This document shows, in pieces, positions 1-7,373 of a stretch of DNA of 61,286 bases. The notes under the pieces were generated by a model. That model made no database searches. It saw nothing but the letters and a program-made list of their open reading frames with translations, and had not been told where the DNA came from. Both the position numbers and the translations under genes were made by a program. The DNA comes from Streptomyces corallincola (lineage in GTDB: Bacteria; Actinomycetota; Actinomycetes; Streptomycetales; Streptomycetaceae). Within the stretch, counting starts at the first letter, position 1; every line of letters starts with the position of its first letter. The stretch lies in NCBI RefSeq assembly GCF_019104725.1, contig NZ_JAHRXF010000039.1:1-61286 (forward strand), in the 5' to 3' direction.

Positions 1-40
1 CCACTATCCCGGTACGCACCGCCTCAGAACGGAGAGCGCT

Positions 41-265
41 CCGTATATAGGTCCGAAAACAACCAAGGTCTACGAGACGCTTCGGAAACGGCTCGCATCG
101 GGGGCAGTACGGACCGGGCGACAAGTTCCCGTCCTAGCGTTCCTTGACGGAGGAGCTGGGCATCAGACGCACAGCCCTTCGGCAGGTACTGACTCGCCTT
201 GCATCTGAAGGAGCGCTAGAGGTGCGAGGGCGTAGCTCGTACCGAGTGCCCGTCGCAGTGAGCGT
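41..265 (+). pseudogene. Degenerate GntR-family regulator, DNA-binding domain only
   Basis: Reading the plus strand with one frame change gives a typical GntR winged-helix. Positions about 62-105 encode KVYETLRKRLASG, a one-base shift near 103 leads into QYGPGDKFPS, then an in-frame TAG (about 134) where the family usually has Glu, then LTEELGIRRTALRQVL and a wing ending near SSYRVP. The pattern (residues before the helix, P-G-D, helix-turn-helix, E-G wing) is that of GntR DNA-binding domains. Homology stops after about 265, so no effector domain is visible. The frameshift plus stop make it a broken gene. No start codon is obvious at its left end, which lies close to the window edge. Family assignment is confident; the exact lesion positions are approximate. 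Confidence 0.62.
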
Positions 266-570
266 GAGCGCGCCCGAAGGGTCGAACCCTGGCAGATCCA
301 CGGCGATCCCGATCGACTCGTGGCGGACGCGGATGTGGCTGGATACGTGGGTGTAGCGCCGGGCCCCACCCCCTTCACCCCCCGTCCCCCTATGTGACCG
401 GATGCGCCGGTTTACGTGTAGACGGCAACGTCTCCGTTCGGACAACAATCCGGAACTTCGGCCACCCGGTGCCCGAGAGCGCTTACAGTCACTCTGCTCC
501 CCGGGTTTTTGAACACGTTCAGGAAGGTGGGGGGCGGTCGGGGACTACGGGGAATGGGGAGGGGCGCGGG
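266..570. other. Intergenic stretch before the first PBP gene
   Basis: No coding signal beyond the GntR remnant. A C-rich tract lies near 360-392. A possible -10 (TACAGT, about 484-489) sits about 85 nt upstream of the PBP start at 571. No convincing -35 or operator could be assigned. Confidence 0.35.
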
Positions 571-2199
571 ATGCGCGGGGTCAAGGGTGTGGTAATAGGC
601 GGGGTGTGTGCCGCGCTGGTGGGCGGGGCGGGGTACGGGGCGTACAACGTGCTGTCCGCGCTGAGCGACACCGGTACCGGCACCGGGGACGTCACGGAGG
701 CGGCCCCCGTGCGGACCGGGCCGCCGAGCTCGGCGGAGGTCGAGAAGGCCACCGGGAAGTTCTTCGCGGCGTGGGAGGCGGGCGACGCGGACACGGCGGC
801 CTCGTACACCAACTACCCGGACGACGCGCGGACGGTGCTCGCCTCGTACGCCGACGAGGCGCACATCGGCGGGGTGCGCGTCACCCCCGGCCGGACGGTC
901 GGCACGAAGGTGCCGTTCACCGTGAAGGCGACCGTGTCCTACGGCGGCGTGTCCAAGCCGCTGAAGTACGACAGTGAGCTGAACGTCGTGCGCGGCGTCA
1001 CCTCCCACCAGCCCCTGGTGGACTGGGACCCCGCGCTGGTCCACCCCGAGCTGCGCAAGGGCGACACCCTCGTCACCGGCGGCTCGGCGGCCCCGCCCAT
1101 CGAGGCCGTGGACCGCGACGGCACGGTGCTGACCAAGGCGAAGTACCCCTCGCTCGGCCCGATCCTGGACGAACTCCGGCAGCGCTACGGCGACCGGGCG
1201 GGCGGCCGGGCCGGGGTCGAGCTGGCGGTCCGGCACACGGACGACGCCCCGGACACCCCGCTGCTCACCCTGGTCAAGGGCCGTACCGGCAAGCTGCGTA
1301 CGTCGTTCAGCGCGGTCGCGCAGGCGGCGGCGGAGCGGGCGGTCGCCAAGTACCCGGACTCCTCGGTCGCGGCGGTGAAGCCGAGCACCGGCGAGATCCT
1401 GGCCATCGCCAACAACCGGGACGACGGCTTCGACGCGGCTCTCCTCGGGGAGCGCGCCCCCGGCTCCACCATGAAGATCATCAGCGCGGCCACCCTGATC
1501 GACAACGGCCTCACCAGCGCCAGCGGCAAGGCACCCTGCCCGCCCACGGCCGTGTGGCAGAGCCAGACCTTCAAGAACCTCACCGGTCTGGTCCCGAACG
1601 AGAACGCCACCCTCTCCGAGAGCTTCGCCCGCTCCTGCAACACCGCGTTCGTGAAGTTCGCCGACGACGTGAAGGACAGCTCCCTCACCACCGAGGCGCA
1701 GGACCGGTTCGGCCTGGGCCGGAACGACTGGAAGATCGGCATCCCCTCCTTCGACGGCCGCGTCCCCGTCTCCAGCGGCCCCGACACCGCCGCCGCCCTC
1801 ATCGGGCAGGGCCAGGTGCAGATGAGCCCGCTGAACATGGCCTCGGTCACCGCGACCGCGATGACCGGCGCGTTCCGCCAGCCCGTCGTCGTACCGCTCG
1901 CCCTCGACCACCGCGAACCCGCCCGCGCGCGGGGGCTGTCCGCGTCCACGGTGGCCCAGCTCCGGGCGATGATGAACCGTACGGCGACCAGTGGCACCGC
2001 CGTGAACATCATGGCCGGGCTGCGCGGCAGCATCGGCGCGAAGACGGGTTCGGCGGAGGCCGACGGGCAGGCCAGGTCCGACAGTTGGTTCACCGGCTAC
2101 CGCAACGACGTCGCCGCCGCCGCGATGGTCCAGGACGGCGGTCACGGCATCGACTCGGCCGGCCCGATCGTCGCCACCGTCCTGCGCGACGCGGGCTGA
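571..2199 (+). CDS. Penicillin-binding protein, D,D-transpeptidase (first of a tandem pair)
   Basis: 542 aa. An N-terminal membrane anchor (about residues 6-27) is followed by an extracellular NTF2-like (MecA_N type) region, a PBP dimer-type segment and a C-terminal transpeptidase domain. All three penicillin-recognition motifs are present: STMK with Ser299, SCN at 355-357 and KTG at 491-493. The protein should cross-link peptidoglycan outside the membrane; there is no glycosyltransferase domain, so it is a class B-like enzyme. I start at ATG 571, preceded by a GGGGAGGGG tract, because the longer reading frame adds an implausible N-terminus before the anchor. A hairpin follows the stop. The next gene is a clear paralogue with the same architecture, so the pair arose by duplication. 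Confidence 0.9.
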   Translation: MRGVKGVVIGGVCAALVGGAGYGAYNVLSALSDTGTGTGDVTEAAPVRTGPPSSAEVEKATGKFFAAWEAGDADTAASYTNYPDDARTVLASYADEAHIGGVRVTPGRTVGTKVPFTVKATVSYGGVSKPLKYDSELNVVRGVTSHQPLVDWDPALVHPELRKGDTLVTGGSAAPPIEAVDRDGTVLTKAKYPSLGPILDELRQRYGDRAGGRAGVELAVRHTDDAPDTPLLTLVKGRTGKLRTSFSAVAQAAAERAVAKYPDSSVAAVKPSTGEILAIANNRDDGFDAALLGERAPGSTMKIISAATLIDNGLTSASGKAPCPPTAVWQSQTFKNLTGLVPNENATLSESFARSCNTAFVKFADDVKDSSLTTEAQDRFGLGRNDWKIGIPSFDGRVPVSSGPDTAAALIGQGQVQMSPLNMASVTATAMTGAFRQPVVVPLALDHREPARARGLSASTVAQLRAMMNRTATSGTAVNIMAGLRGSIGAKTGSAEADGQARSDSWFTGYRNDVAAAAMVQDGGHGIDSAGPIVATVLRDAG

Positions 2200-2222
2200 C
2201 CGGGCCGGGAAGCGGCGGCGAC

Positions 2223-2253
2223 CCGGTCTCGCACGCTCCCCGTGTGAGACCGG
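2223..2253 (+). terminator. Hairpin between the two PBP genes
   Basis: A 12-bp stem (CCGGTCTCGCAC against GTGTGAGACCGG, one G-U wobble) with a 7-nt loop starts 24 nt after the first PBP stop. It probably terminates that transcript, and the next gene has its own -10. Confidence 0.6.
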
Positions 2254-2280
2254 CCTCACATGGCTGTCTGCCCCAGGCCC

Positions 2281-2286
2281 TAGGCT
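2281..2286 (+). promoter_or_regulatory. Candidate -10 (TAGGCT) of the second PBP gene
   Basis: TAGGCT fits the Streptomyces TANNNT consensus and lies after the hairpin and about 68 nt before the start at 2354. No clear -35 is seen. It suggests the two paralogues are transcribed separately. Confidence 0.4.
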
Positions 2287-2353
2287 GTGCACGGTCGTTG
2301 GGGTCAGTGGGGGTTGCGGGGACCCTGCGGAACGCGTGGAGGATCGGAAGACC

Positions 2354-4018
2354 GTGGGCAAGAGAAGACGCGCCGCAGAGCGGAAGAACTCCCGTACGGC
2401 GGTGATCGGCGGAGTGGTCGCGGTCGTCGCCGTGGGCGCGGGCTTCGGCGCCTACGCGCTGTACGGCGGCTCGGGCACCGGCGGTACGGCCGACTCCGCC
2501 CCGCCGGCGAAGAAGGTGCGGACCGGCCCGCCCAGCGCGGCCGAGGTGGACGCGGTGAGCACCGCGTTCCTGACCGCCTGGCAGCAGGGCAGGTCGCAGG
2601 AGGCGGCGGCGGTCACCACCGACCCGGCGGCGGCGGACGCGCTCCTCGCCTCGCTCCCCAAGGACGCGCGCCTGAAGGACCTCACCCTCTCCGCGCAGCC
2701 CGCCACCGGCGCGAAGGTGCCGTACGCGGTGAAGGCCACGGTGTCCGGCGACGGCCCGGGCAAGCCGCTGGCGTACACCACCGCGCTGACCGTCGTACGG
2801 CGGGCCAGTGACGGGAAGCCGCTGGTGGAATGGCACGCCTCGGTGGTGCAGCCGGACCTGAAGGACGGCGACCGGCTCGTCACGGGCGAGTCCGGCACCC
2901 CGCCGGTGAAGGCGCTGGACCGCGACGGCGGCGAGCTGTCCCCGGCCACGTACCCGTCCCTGGGCACCGTGCTGGACGGTCTGCGGGAGAAGTACGGCAA
3001 GACGGCGGGCGGCAAGGCGGGCGTGGAGCTGCGGGTGGTGCGCGGCAAGGCGGCCAAGGACGCGAAGCTGTCGGACAAGACGCTGGTGGAGCTGAGCCGG
3101 GGCACGCCCGGCACGGTCCGCACCACGCTGGACCCGAAGCTCCAGGCGGCGGCCGAGGCGCAGGTCGCCAAGCGGTCCAGGGCGTCGGTGGTGGCGCTGC
3201 GGCCGTCCACCGGCGAGATCCTCGCGGTGGCCAACAGCGGGCACGGCTTCAACACCGCGTTCCAGGGCTCGCTGGCCCCCGGCTCCACCATGAAGATCAT
3301 CACATCGTCGCTGCTGATCGAGAAGAAGCTCGCCTCGGCGGACAAGCAGCACCCGTGCCCGAAGACGTACACCTACGGCGGCTGGAAGTTCCACAACGAC
3401 GACGACTTCGAGATCAAGAAGGGCACGTTCAAGGCGAGTTTCGCCCGCTCCTGCAATACGGCCTTCATCAGCCAGGCGAAGAAGCTCTCCAACGACGACC
3501 TGACCCAGCAGGCGCAGCAGGTGTTCGGGCTGTCCCGCAACGACTGGCAGATCGGCGTGCCCACGTTCGACGGCTCGGTCCCGGTGCAGTCGGCCGCGCA
3601 GATGGCGGCCTCGCTGATCGGGCAGGGCGGGGTGCGGATGAACCCGCTGAACATGGCGTCGGTGTCGGCCACCGTCCGCACCGGCACCTTCCACCAGCCG
3701 TTTCTGGTCGCGCCGTCCGTCGATCACCGCACCCTGGCCACCGCCCCGCGCAAGCTGTCCGCCGGGACGGTCGGGCAGCTCCGGGAGCTGATGCGGTACA
3801 CGGCGGGCTACGGCACGGCGGCCGAGGCGATGGCGGGGCTCGGTCCGGACTCCGGGGCGAAGACCGGGTCCGCCGAGGTGGACGGGCAGAAGAAGCCCAA
3901 CGGCTGGTTCACGGCGTACCGGGGCGACATGGCGGCGGCCGGTGTGGTGCAGGCGGGCGGACACGGCGGCGACACGGCCGGTCCGATCGTGGCGACGCTG
4001 CTGAAGCTGGGCGGCTGA
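2354..4018 (+). CDS. Penicillin-binding protein, D,D-transpeptidase (second of a tandem pair)
   Basis: 554 aa, the same layout as the gene before it: basic N-terminus (GKRRR), one membrane anchor, NTF2-like region, transpeptidase domain. Catalytic motifs are STMK with Ser311, SCN starting at Ser366 and KTG at 503. Stretches such as GQGxVxMxPLNMASV and AGYGTA/TSGTA-type segments match the first copy closely. I chose GTG 2354 because GGAGG lies 11 nt upstream; a GTG at 2336 would add six residues. From memory, S. coelicolor has two such PBP genes next to ssgE, matching this order. Role inferred: peptidoglycan cross-linking, possibly specialised for sporulation septa given the adjacent SsgA-like gene. 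Confidence 0.9.
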   Translation: MGKRRRAAERKNSRTAVIGGVVAVVAVGAGFGAYALYGGSGTGGTADSAPPAKKVRTGPPSAAEVDAVSTAFLTAWQQGRSQEAAAVTTDPAAADALLASLPKDARLKDLTLSAQPATGAKVPYAVKATVSGDGPGKPLAYTTALTVVRRASDGKPLVEWHASVVQPDLKDGDRLVTGESGTPPVKALDRDGGELSPATYPSLGTVLDGLREKYGKTAGGKAGVELRVVRGKAAKDAKLSDKTLVELSRGTPGTVRTTLDPKLQAAAEAQVAKRSRASVVALRPSTGEILAVANSGHGFNTAFQGSLAPGSTMKIITSSLLIEKKLASADKQHPCPKTYTYGGWKFHNDDDFEIKKGTFKASFARSCNTAFISQAKKLSNDDLTQQAQQVFGLSRNDWQIGVPTFDGSVPVQSAAQMAASLIGQGGVRMNPLNMASVSATVRTGTFHQPFLVAPSVDHRTLATAPRKLSAGTVGQLRELMRYTAGYGTAAEAMAGLGPDSGAKTGSAEVDGQKKPNGWFTAYRGDMAAAGVVQAGGHGGDTAGPIVATLLKLGG

Positions 4019-4106
4019 CCGCACCGGTCACGCGAGAGGGGCGCCCTCCCCACGGGGGCTCTCCGCACAGGCGCCCTCCGCACGGACGGCACGGAAGGCG
4101 CCCCAC

Positions 4107-4150
4107 CCACCGGGACCCGCCGATCCAGACGATTCCACCGGGACCCGCCG
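4107..4150. repeat. Pair of 16-bp direct repeats
   Basis: CCACCGGGACCCGCCG occurs exactly at 4107-4122 and 4135-4150 in the gap between the convergent PBP and SsgA-like genes. No function is evident. Confidence 0.6.
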
Positions 4151-4156
4151 CCCCCC

Positions 4157-4498
4157 TCAGCTGTTCACCAGTTCCGCCGTCCACGTCCGCCCGAGGAACG
4201 CCAGCAGCGCCCGCGACTCGAACTGCACCACGGTCACGCCCTCCTCCTCGTCGTGGAACTCCACGACGACCTGCACCCGCCCGCACGGCCACACCCGGAC
4301 GCCCCCGCTCTCGGCCGGTGTCCGCAGCCCGCGTTCGAGGAGGTCACGGGGGAAGGTCCACTCGCGCGAGCCGGACAGCCGTACCCGCACGGTGTCGGGG
4401 TCGTCGTCGGGGTCGTAGCCCAACGCGGCGGGCACGGCCGACGGATACGCCTCGTCCTCGATGATCTGGGCCCGCGCGTACTGCTCGACTACAGCCAT
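4157..4498 (-). CDS. ssgE: SsgA-like sporulation/cell-division protein
   Basis: 113 aa, one SsgA-family (SALP) domain. The family hallmarks are visible: the VRVRLSG...EWTFPRDLL block, GLRTPAESGGVRVWPC, and the late VQFESRALLAFLGRTW motif. SALPs are small actinomycete proteins without enzymatic motifs that steer septum placement, peptidoglycan assembly and spore-wall separation. The start ATG at 4498 has GAGGG 8 nt upstream. I give the ssgE name because, as I remember it, ssgE of S. coelicolor lies beside two PBP genes as here; the family call is much safer than the paralogue name. It is convergent with the PBP pair and divergent from the metal-importer operon. Confidence 0.75.
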   Translation of the reverse strand: MAVVEQYARAQIIEDEAYPSAVPAALGYDPDDDPDTVRVRLSGSREWTFPRDLLERGLRTPAESGGVRVWPCGRVQVVVEFHDEEEGVTVVQFESRALLAFLGRTWTAELVNS

Positions 4499-4608
4499 CG
4501 GACCGCCCTCTCACGCTCAGTGACGGATACGGAAGGTGTACATCCGCTTCCTCTCCAATGTCGCACATTTCCCCTTAGGTGCCCGGCGAGACCGAAACCA
4601 CATCTCTC

Positions 4609-4625
4609 TTGCAAAAGGTTCGCAA
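4609..4625 (+). promoter_or_regulatory. Nur-like (nickel) operator overlapping the importer promoter
   Basis: TTGCAA (4609-4614), five bases, TCGCAA (4620-4625): one mismatch from the Nur box I remember for nickel-responsive repression in Streptomyces (TTGCAA-N5-TTGCAA). It forms an inverted TTGC-N9-GCAA core with flanking CTTG...CAAG symmetry. It overlaps the -35 region of the only visible promoter of the operon, as expected for a repressor site. Confidence 0.6.
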
Positions 4626-4633
4626 CAAGCCTC

Positions 4634-4639
4634 TAAAAT
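4634..4639 (+). promoter_or_regulatory. -10 (TAAAAT) giving a leaderless importer mRNA
   Basis: TAAAAT ends 6 nt before the GTG at 4646, so transcription is predicted to begin at or next to the start codon. No Shine-Dalgarno sequence is present. The candidate -35, TTGCAA, is 19 nt upstream and is also part of the Nur-like box. Confidence 0.5.
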
Positions 4640-4645
4640 CAGCTG

Positions 4646-5734
4646 GTGCATGTACCTGACGGATTCATCGACGCCCCCACTTCCGCCGTGACCGGAGTCC
4701 TCGCCGCCGGAGCCATCGCGGTGAGCCTGCGCGGTGCCCGCCGCGAACTGGACGAACGCACCGCCCCGCTGGCCGGGCTGGTCGCCGCGTTCATCTTCGC
4801 CGTACAGATGCTCAACTTCCCCGTGGCCGCCGGGACAAGCGGCCACCTGCTGGGCGGCGCGCTGGCCGCGATACTCGTCGGCCCGTACACCGGCGTGCTG
4901 TGCGTGTCGGTGGTGCTGCTGATGCAGGGCGTGCTGTTCGCGGACGGCGGGCTGACCGCGCTCGGCGTGAACGTCACGGACATGGCGGTGGTCACCTCGG
5001 TCGTCGCCTACGCCGTCTTCCGGGGGCTGCTGGCCGTCCTGCCCCGCGGGCGCGGTTCGGTGACGGCGGCGGCCTTCGTCGCCGCGCTGCTGTCGGTCCC
5101 GGCCGCCGCCGTCGCGTTCACGCTGATCTACGCGGTCGGCGGGACCACGGACGTCGCGCTCGGCAAGGTCGCCACCGCGATGATCGGCGTGCATGTGCTG
5201 ATCGGGATCGGGGAGGCGGTCATCACGGCGCTCACGGTGAGCGCGGTGATCGCGGTCCGGCCGGACCTGGTGCACGGCGCGCGCGGCCTCCAGCAGCGGC
5301 TGAAGCTGCGGGTCAACGGCGAACTCGTGGACGCCCCGGCGCCCAGGACCCCGGCCCCGGAGGCGGACCCCGCCCCGGCCCGGGCGGGCGACGCCCCGGT
5401 GGCGGCCCGCACCTCCCGCCGCACCCTGTGGCTGACCGGCCTCGCCGCCTCCCTCGTCCTCGCCGGTGTCGTCAGCTTCTACGCCTCCGCCAACCCCGAC
5501 GGCCTGGAGAAGGTCGCCCACGACCAGGGCATCGACGCCAAGGCGCGGGAGCACACCTCGGCCGGTTCCCCGCTCGCGGACTACGGCGTGCGGGACGTCG
5601 AGGACGCCCGGCTGTCCGGCGGGCTCGCGGGCGTGATCGGCGTCGGCGTGACCGTGGTCGCGGGCAGCGCGGTGTTCTGGGCGGTGCGCAGGCGGCGCGA
5701 GTCCGAGGTGTGCGCGCCGGACACGGTGCTCTGA
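4646..5734 (+). CDS. nikM: Energy-coupling-factor nickel/cobalt transporter, fused M and N components
   Basis: 362 aa. It begins M-H-V-P-D-G-F, the N-terminal loop that coordinates Ni/Co in CbiM/NikM proteins, so the GTG at 4646 must be the true start. About six membrane segments of the M component fill residues 10-215; after a Pro/Ala-rich linker comes a PDGL-type NikN/CbiN domain (NPDGLEK near residue 283) with one membrane helix on each side. The fused M-N subunit determines metal specificity. The next gene (Q) begins one base after the stop, followed by O: a complete importer. Nickel rather than cobalt is inferred from the Nur-like box, not from the protein. Confidence 0.88.
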   Translation: MHVPDGFIDAPTSAVTGVLAAGAIAVSLRGARRELDERTAPLAGLVAAFIFAVQMLNFPVAAGTSGHLLGGALAAILVGPYTGVLCVSVVLLMQGVLFADGGLTALGVNVTDMAVVTSVVAYAVFRGLLAVLPRGRGSVTAAAFVAALLSVPAAAVAFTLIYAVGGTTDVALGKVATAMIGVHVLIGIGEAVITALTVSAVIAVRPDLVHGARGLQQRLKLRVNGELVDAPAPRTPAPEADPAPARAGDAPVAARTSRRTLWLTGLAASLVLAGVVSFYASANPDGLEKVAHDQGIDAKAREHTSAGSPLADYGVRDVEDARLSGGLAGVIGVGVTVVAGSAVFWAVRRRRESEVCAPDTVL

Positions 5735-5735
5735 C

Positions 5736-6497
5736 ATGGGCGCGGGCCACACCCACCGCCTCTACCGGCACGGGCACTCCCCCGTGCACAGGCTGCCCCC
5801 GCACACCAAGCTGGCCGCCGTGCTCGGCTTCGTCGTGGTCGTGGTCTCCACCCCGCGCGAGGCGATGTGGGCGTTCGGGCTCTACGCGCTGCTGCTCGCC
5901 GGGGTCGCGCGGGCGGCCCGGGTGCCCGCCGGGTTCCTGCTGCGGAGGCTGCTGATCGAGGTGCCGTTCGTGGCGTTCGCGGTGCTGCTGCCGTTCGTCG
6001 CGGAGGGCCCGCGCACCGAGGTGCTGGGTGTCTCCCTGAGCGTGCACGGCCTGTGGGGCGCCTGGAACGTGCTGGCCAAGGGCACCCTGGGTGTCGCCGC
6101 CTCGGTGCTGCTGGCGGCCACCACCGAACTGCGCGAGCTGCTGCTCGGACTCCAACGGCTGCGCCTGCCCCCGCTGTTGGTGCAGATCGCGTCCTTCATG
6201 ATCCGCTACGGCGACGTCATCACCGACGAGATGCGCCGCATGCGCGTGGCCCGCGCCTCCCGAGGCTTCGAGGCACGCGGCGTACGGCACTGGGGTGTGC
6301 TCGCCAAGTCGGCGGGCGCGCTGTTCATCCGCTCCTACGAGCGCGGCGAGCGGGTGCACCTGGCGATGGTGAGCCGGGGGTACGCGGGCACGATGCCGGT
6401 GATCGACGAGGTGACCGCGTCCCGCGCCCAGTGGTCGTCCGCCCTCGCGCTGCCGGGCGCGGCGCTGGCCGTGTGTCTGCTGGGGTGGACGCTGTGA
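5736..6497 (+). CDS. nikQ: ECF transporter transmembrane component (CbiQ/NikQ)
   Basis: 253 aa integral membrane protein, about five hydrophobic segments. The family signature for docking the ATPase, an A-R-x-S-R-G motif, is seen as RVARASRGFEARG near residue 170, with SYERGERVHLAMVSRGY, the second coupling motif, near 205. It joins the ATPase to the substrate-binding M-N subunit. ATG 5736 follows the upstream stop by one base, so translation is probably coupled, and the 3' end overlaps or abuts the ATPase gene. Confidence 0.9.
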   Translation: MGAGHTHRLYRHGHSPVHRLPPHTKLAAVLGFVVVVVSTPREAMWAFGLYALLLAGVARAARVPAGFLLRRLLIEVPFVAFAVLLPFVAEGPRTEVLGVSLSVHGLWGAWNVLAKGTLGVAASVLLAATTELRELLLGLQRLRLPPLLVQIASFMIRYGDVITDEMRRMRVARASRGFEARGVRHWGVLAKSAGALFIRSYERGERVHLAMVSRGYAGTMPVIDEVTASRAQWSSALALPGAALAVCLLGWTL

Positions 6498-7285
6498 GTT
6501 CCGTTGCCGTGCGTACCCCGACTGGAGATGCCGTGCGTACCCCGTCCCTCGAGGTCTCGGGCCTCGCCTTCGCCTACCCCGACGGCCATCAGGCCCTGTT
6601 CGGCGTGGACTTCACCCTCGCCCGGGGCGAACGGGCCGCGCTGCTCGGCCCGAACGGCGCCGGGAAGACGACCCTGGTGCTGCATCTGAACGGCATCCTG
6701 GGCGGCGGCGCCGGTTCGGTGACCGTGGCCGGACTGCCGGTCGGCAAGCGGCACATGGCTCAGATCCGGCAGAAGGTCGGCATCGTCTTCCAGGACCCCG
6801 ACGACCAGTTGTTCATGCCGACTGTCCGGGAGGACGTGGCGTTCGGCCCGGCGGCGGCCGGTCTGCGCGGGGCGGCCCTGGAGGCACGGGTGCGTACGGC
6901 ACTGGAGCGGGTCGGCATGGCGGAGTTCGCCGAACGCCCGCCGCACCACCTCTCGTTCGGCCAGCGCCGCCGGGTGGCCGTCGCCACGGTGCTGGCGATG
7001 GAGCCGGAGATCCTGGTGCTGGACGAGCCGTCGTCCAACCTGGACCCGGCGTCCCGGCGCGAACTGGCCGACGTGCTGCGGTCGTTGGACGTCACCGTCC
7101 TCATGGTCACGCACGACCTGCCGTACGCCCTGGAGCTGTGTCCGCGCTCGCTGATCCTCAGCGACGGGGTGATCGCCGCCGACGGGCCGACCGGCACCCT
7201 GCTCTCCGACGAGGCGCTGATGCGGGCGCACCGGCTGGAGCTGCCGTTCGGGTTCGACCCGAGGACGGTGGCGGCGGGGGCGTAA
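6494..7285 (+). CDS. nikO: ECF/ABC transporter ATP-binding protein (CbiO/NikO)
   Basis: 263 aa. Walker A GPNGAGKTT, Q-loop FQDPDDQLFMPTV (the DPDDQ variant is typical of ECF ATPases), signature LSFGQRRR (usual form LSGGQ), Walker B ILVLDEP and H-loop THD are all present. It energises Ni/Co import with the two preceding genes. The GTG at 6494 overlaps the stop of the previous gene (GTGA). A GTG at 6533 is an in-frame alternative with GGAG 5 nt upstream. The two are separated by a duplicated 16-nt segment that encodes a repeated AVRTP, so the short N-terminal extension may be recent. Confidence 0.9.
   Translation: MSSVAVRTPTGDAVRTPSLEVSGLAFAYPDGHQALFGVDFTLARGERAALLGPNGAGKTTLVLHLNGILGGGAGSVTVAGLPVGKRHMAQIRQKVGIVFQDPDDQLFMPTVREDVAFGPAAAGLRGAALEARVRTALERVGMAEFAERPPHHLSFGQRRRVAVATVLAMEPEILVLDEPSSNLDPASRRELADVLRSLDVTVLMVTHDLPYALELCPRSLILSDGVIAADGPTGTLLSDEALMRAHRLELPFGFDPRTVAAGA
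6505..6544 (+). repeat. 16-nt direct repeat at the ATPase gene start
   Basis: TGCCGTGCGTACCCCG occurs at 6505-6520 and again at 6529-6544, an in-frame 24-nt offset. It duplicates a GTG codon, giving two possible translation starts. Confidence 0.7.
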
Positions 7286-7373
7286 CGACGCGCGCCCACG
7301 CCCGGGGCCCGAGGAATCGAAGGCGCCGCCCCCGTGTTTCACTCGTCGTCGAATGCGAGGAGAGGGAACTGGC

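Noticed and set aside
280..300. tRNA-like T-arm near GGGTCGAACCC
   Set aside because: No acceptor, D or anticodon stems can be formed around it.
2090..4024. Long minus-strand frame opposite the second PBP
   Set aside because: Shadow frame; composition is Arg/Gly/His-rich and no motif is seen.
4253..4636. Plus-strand frame opposite the SsgA-like gene
   Set aside because: Overlaps a well-supported SALP gene and has no family match.
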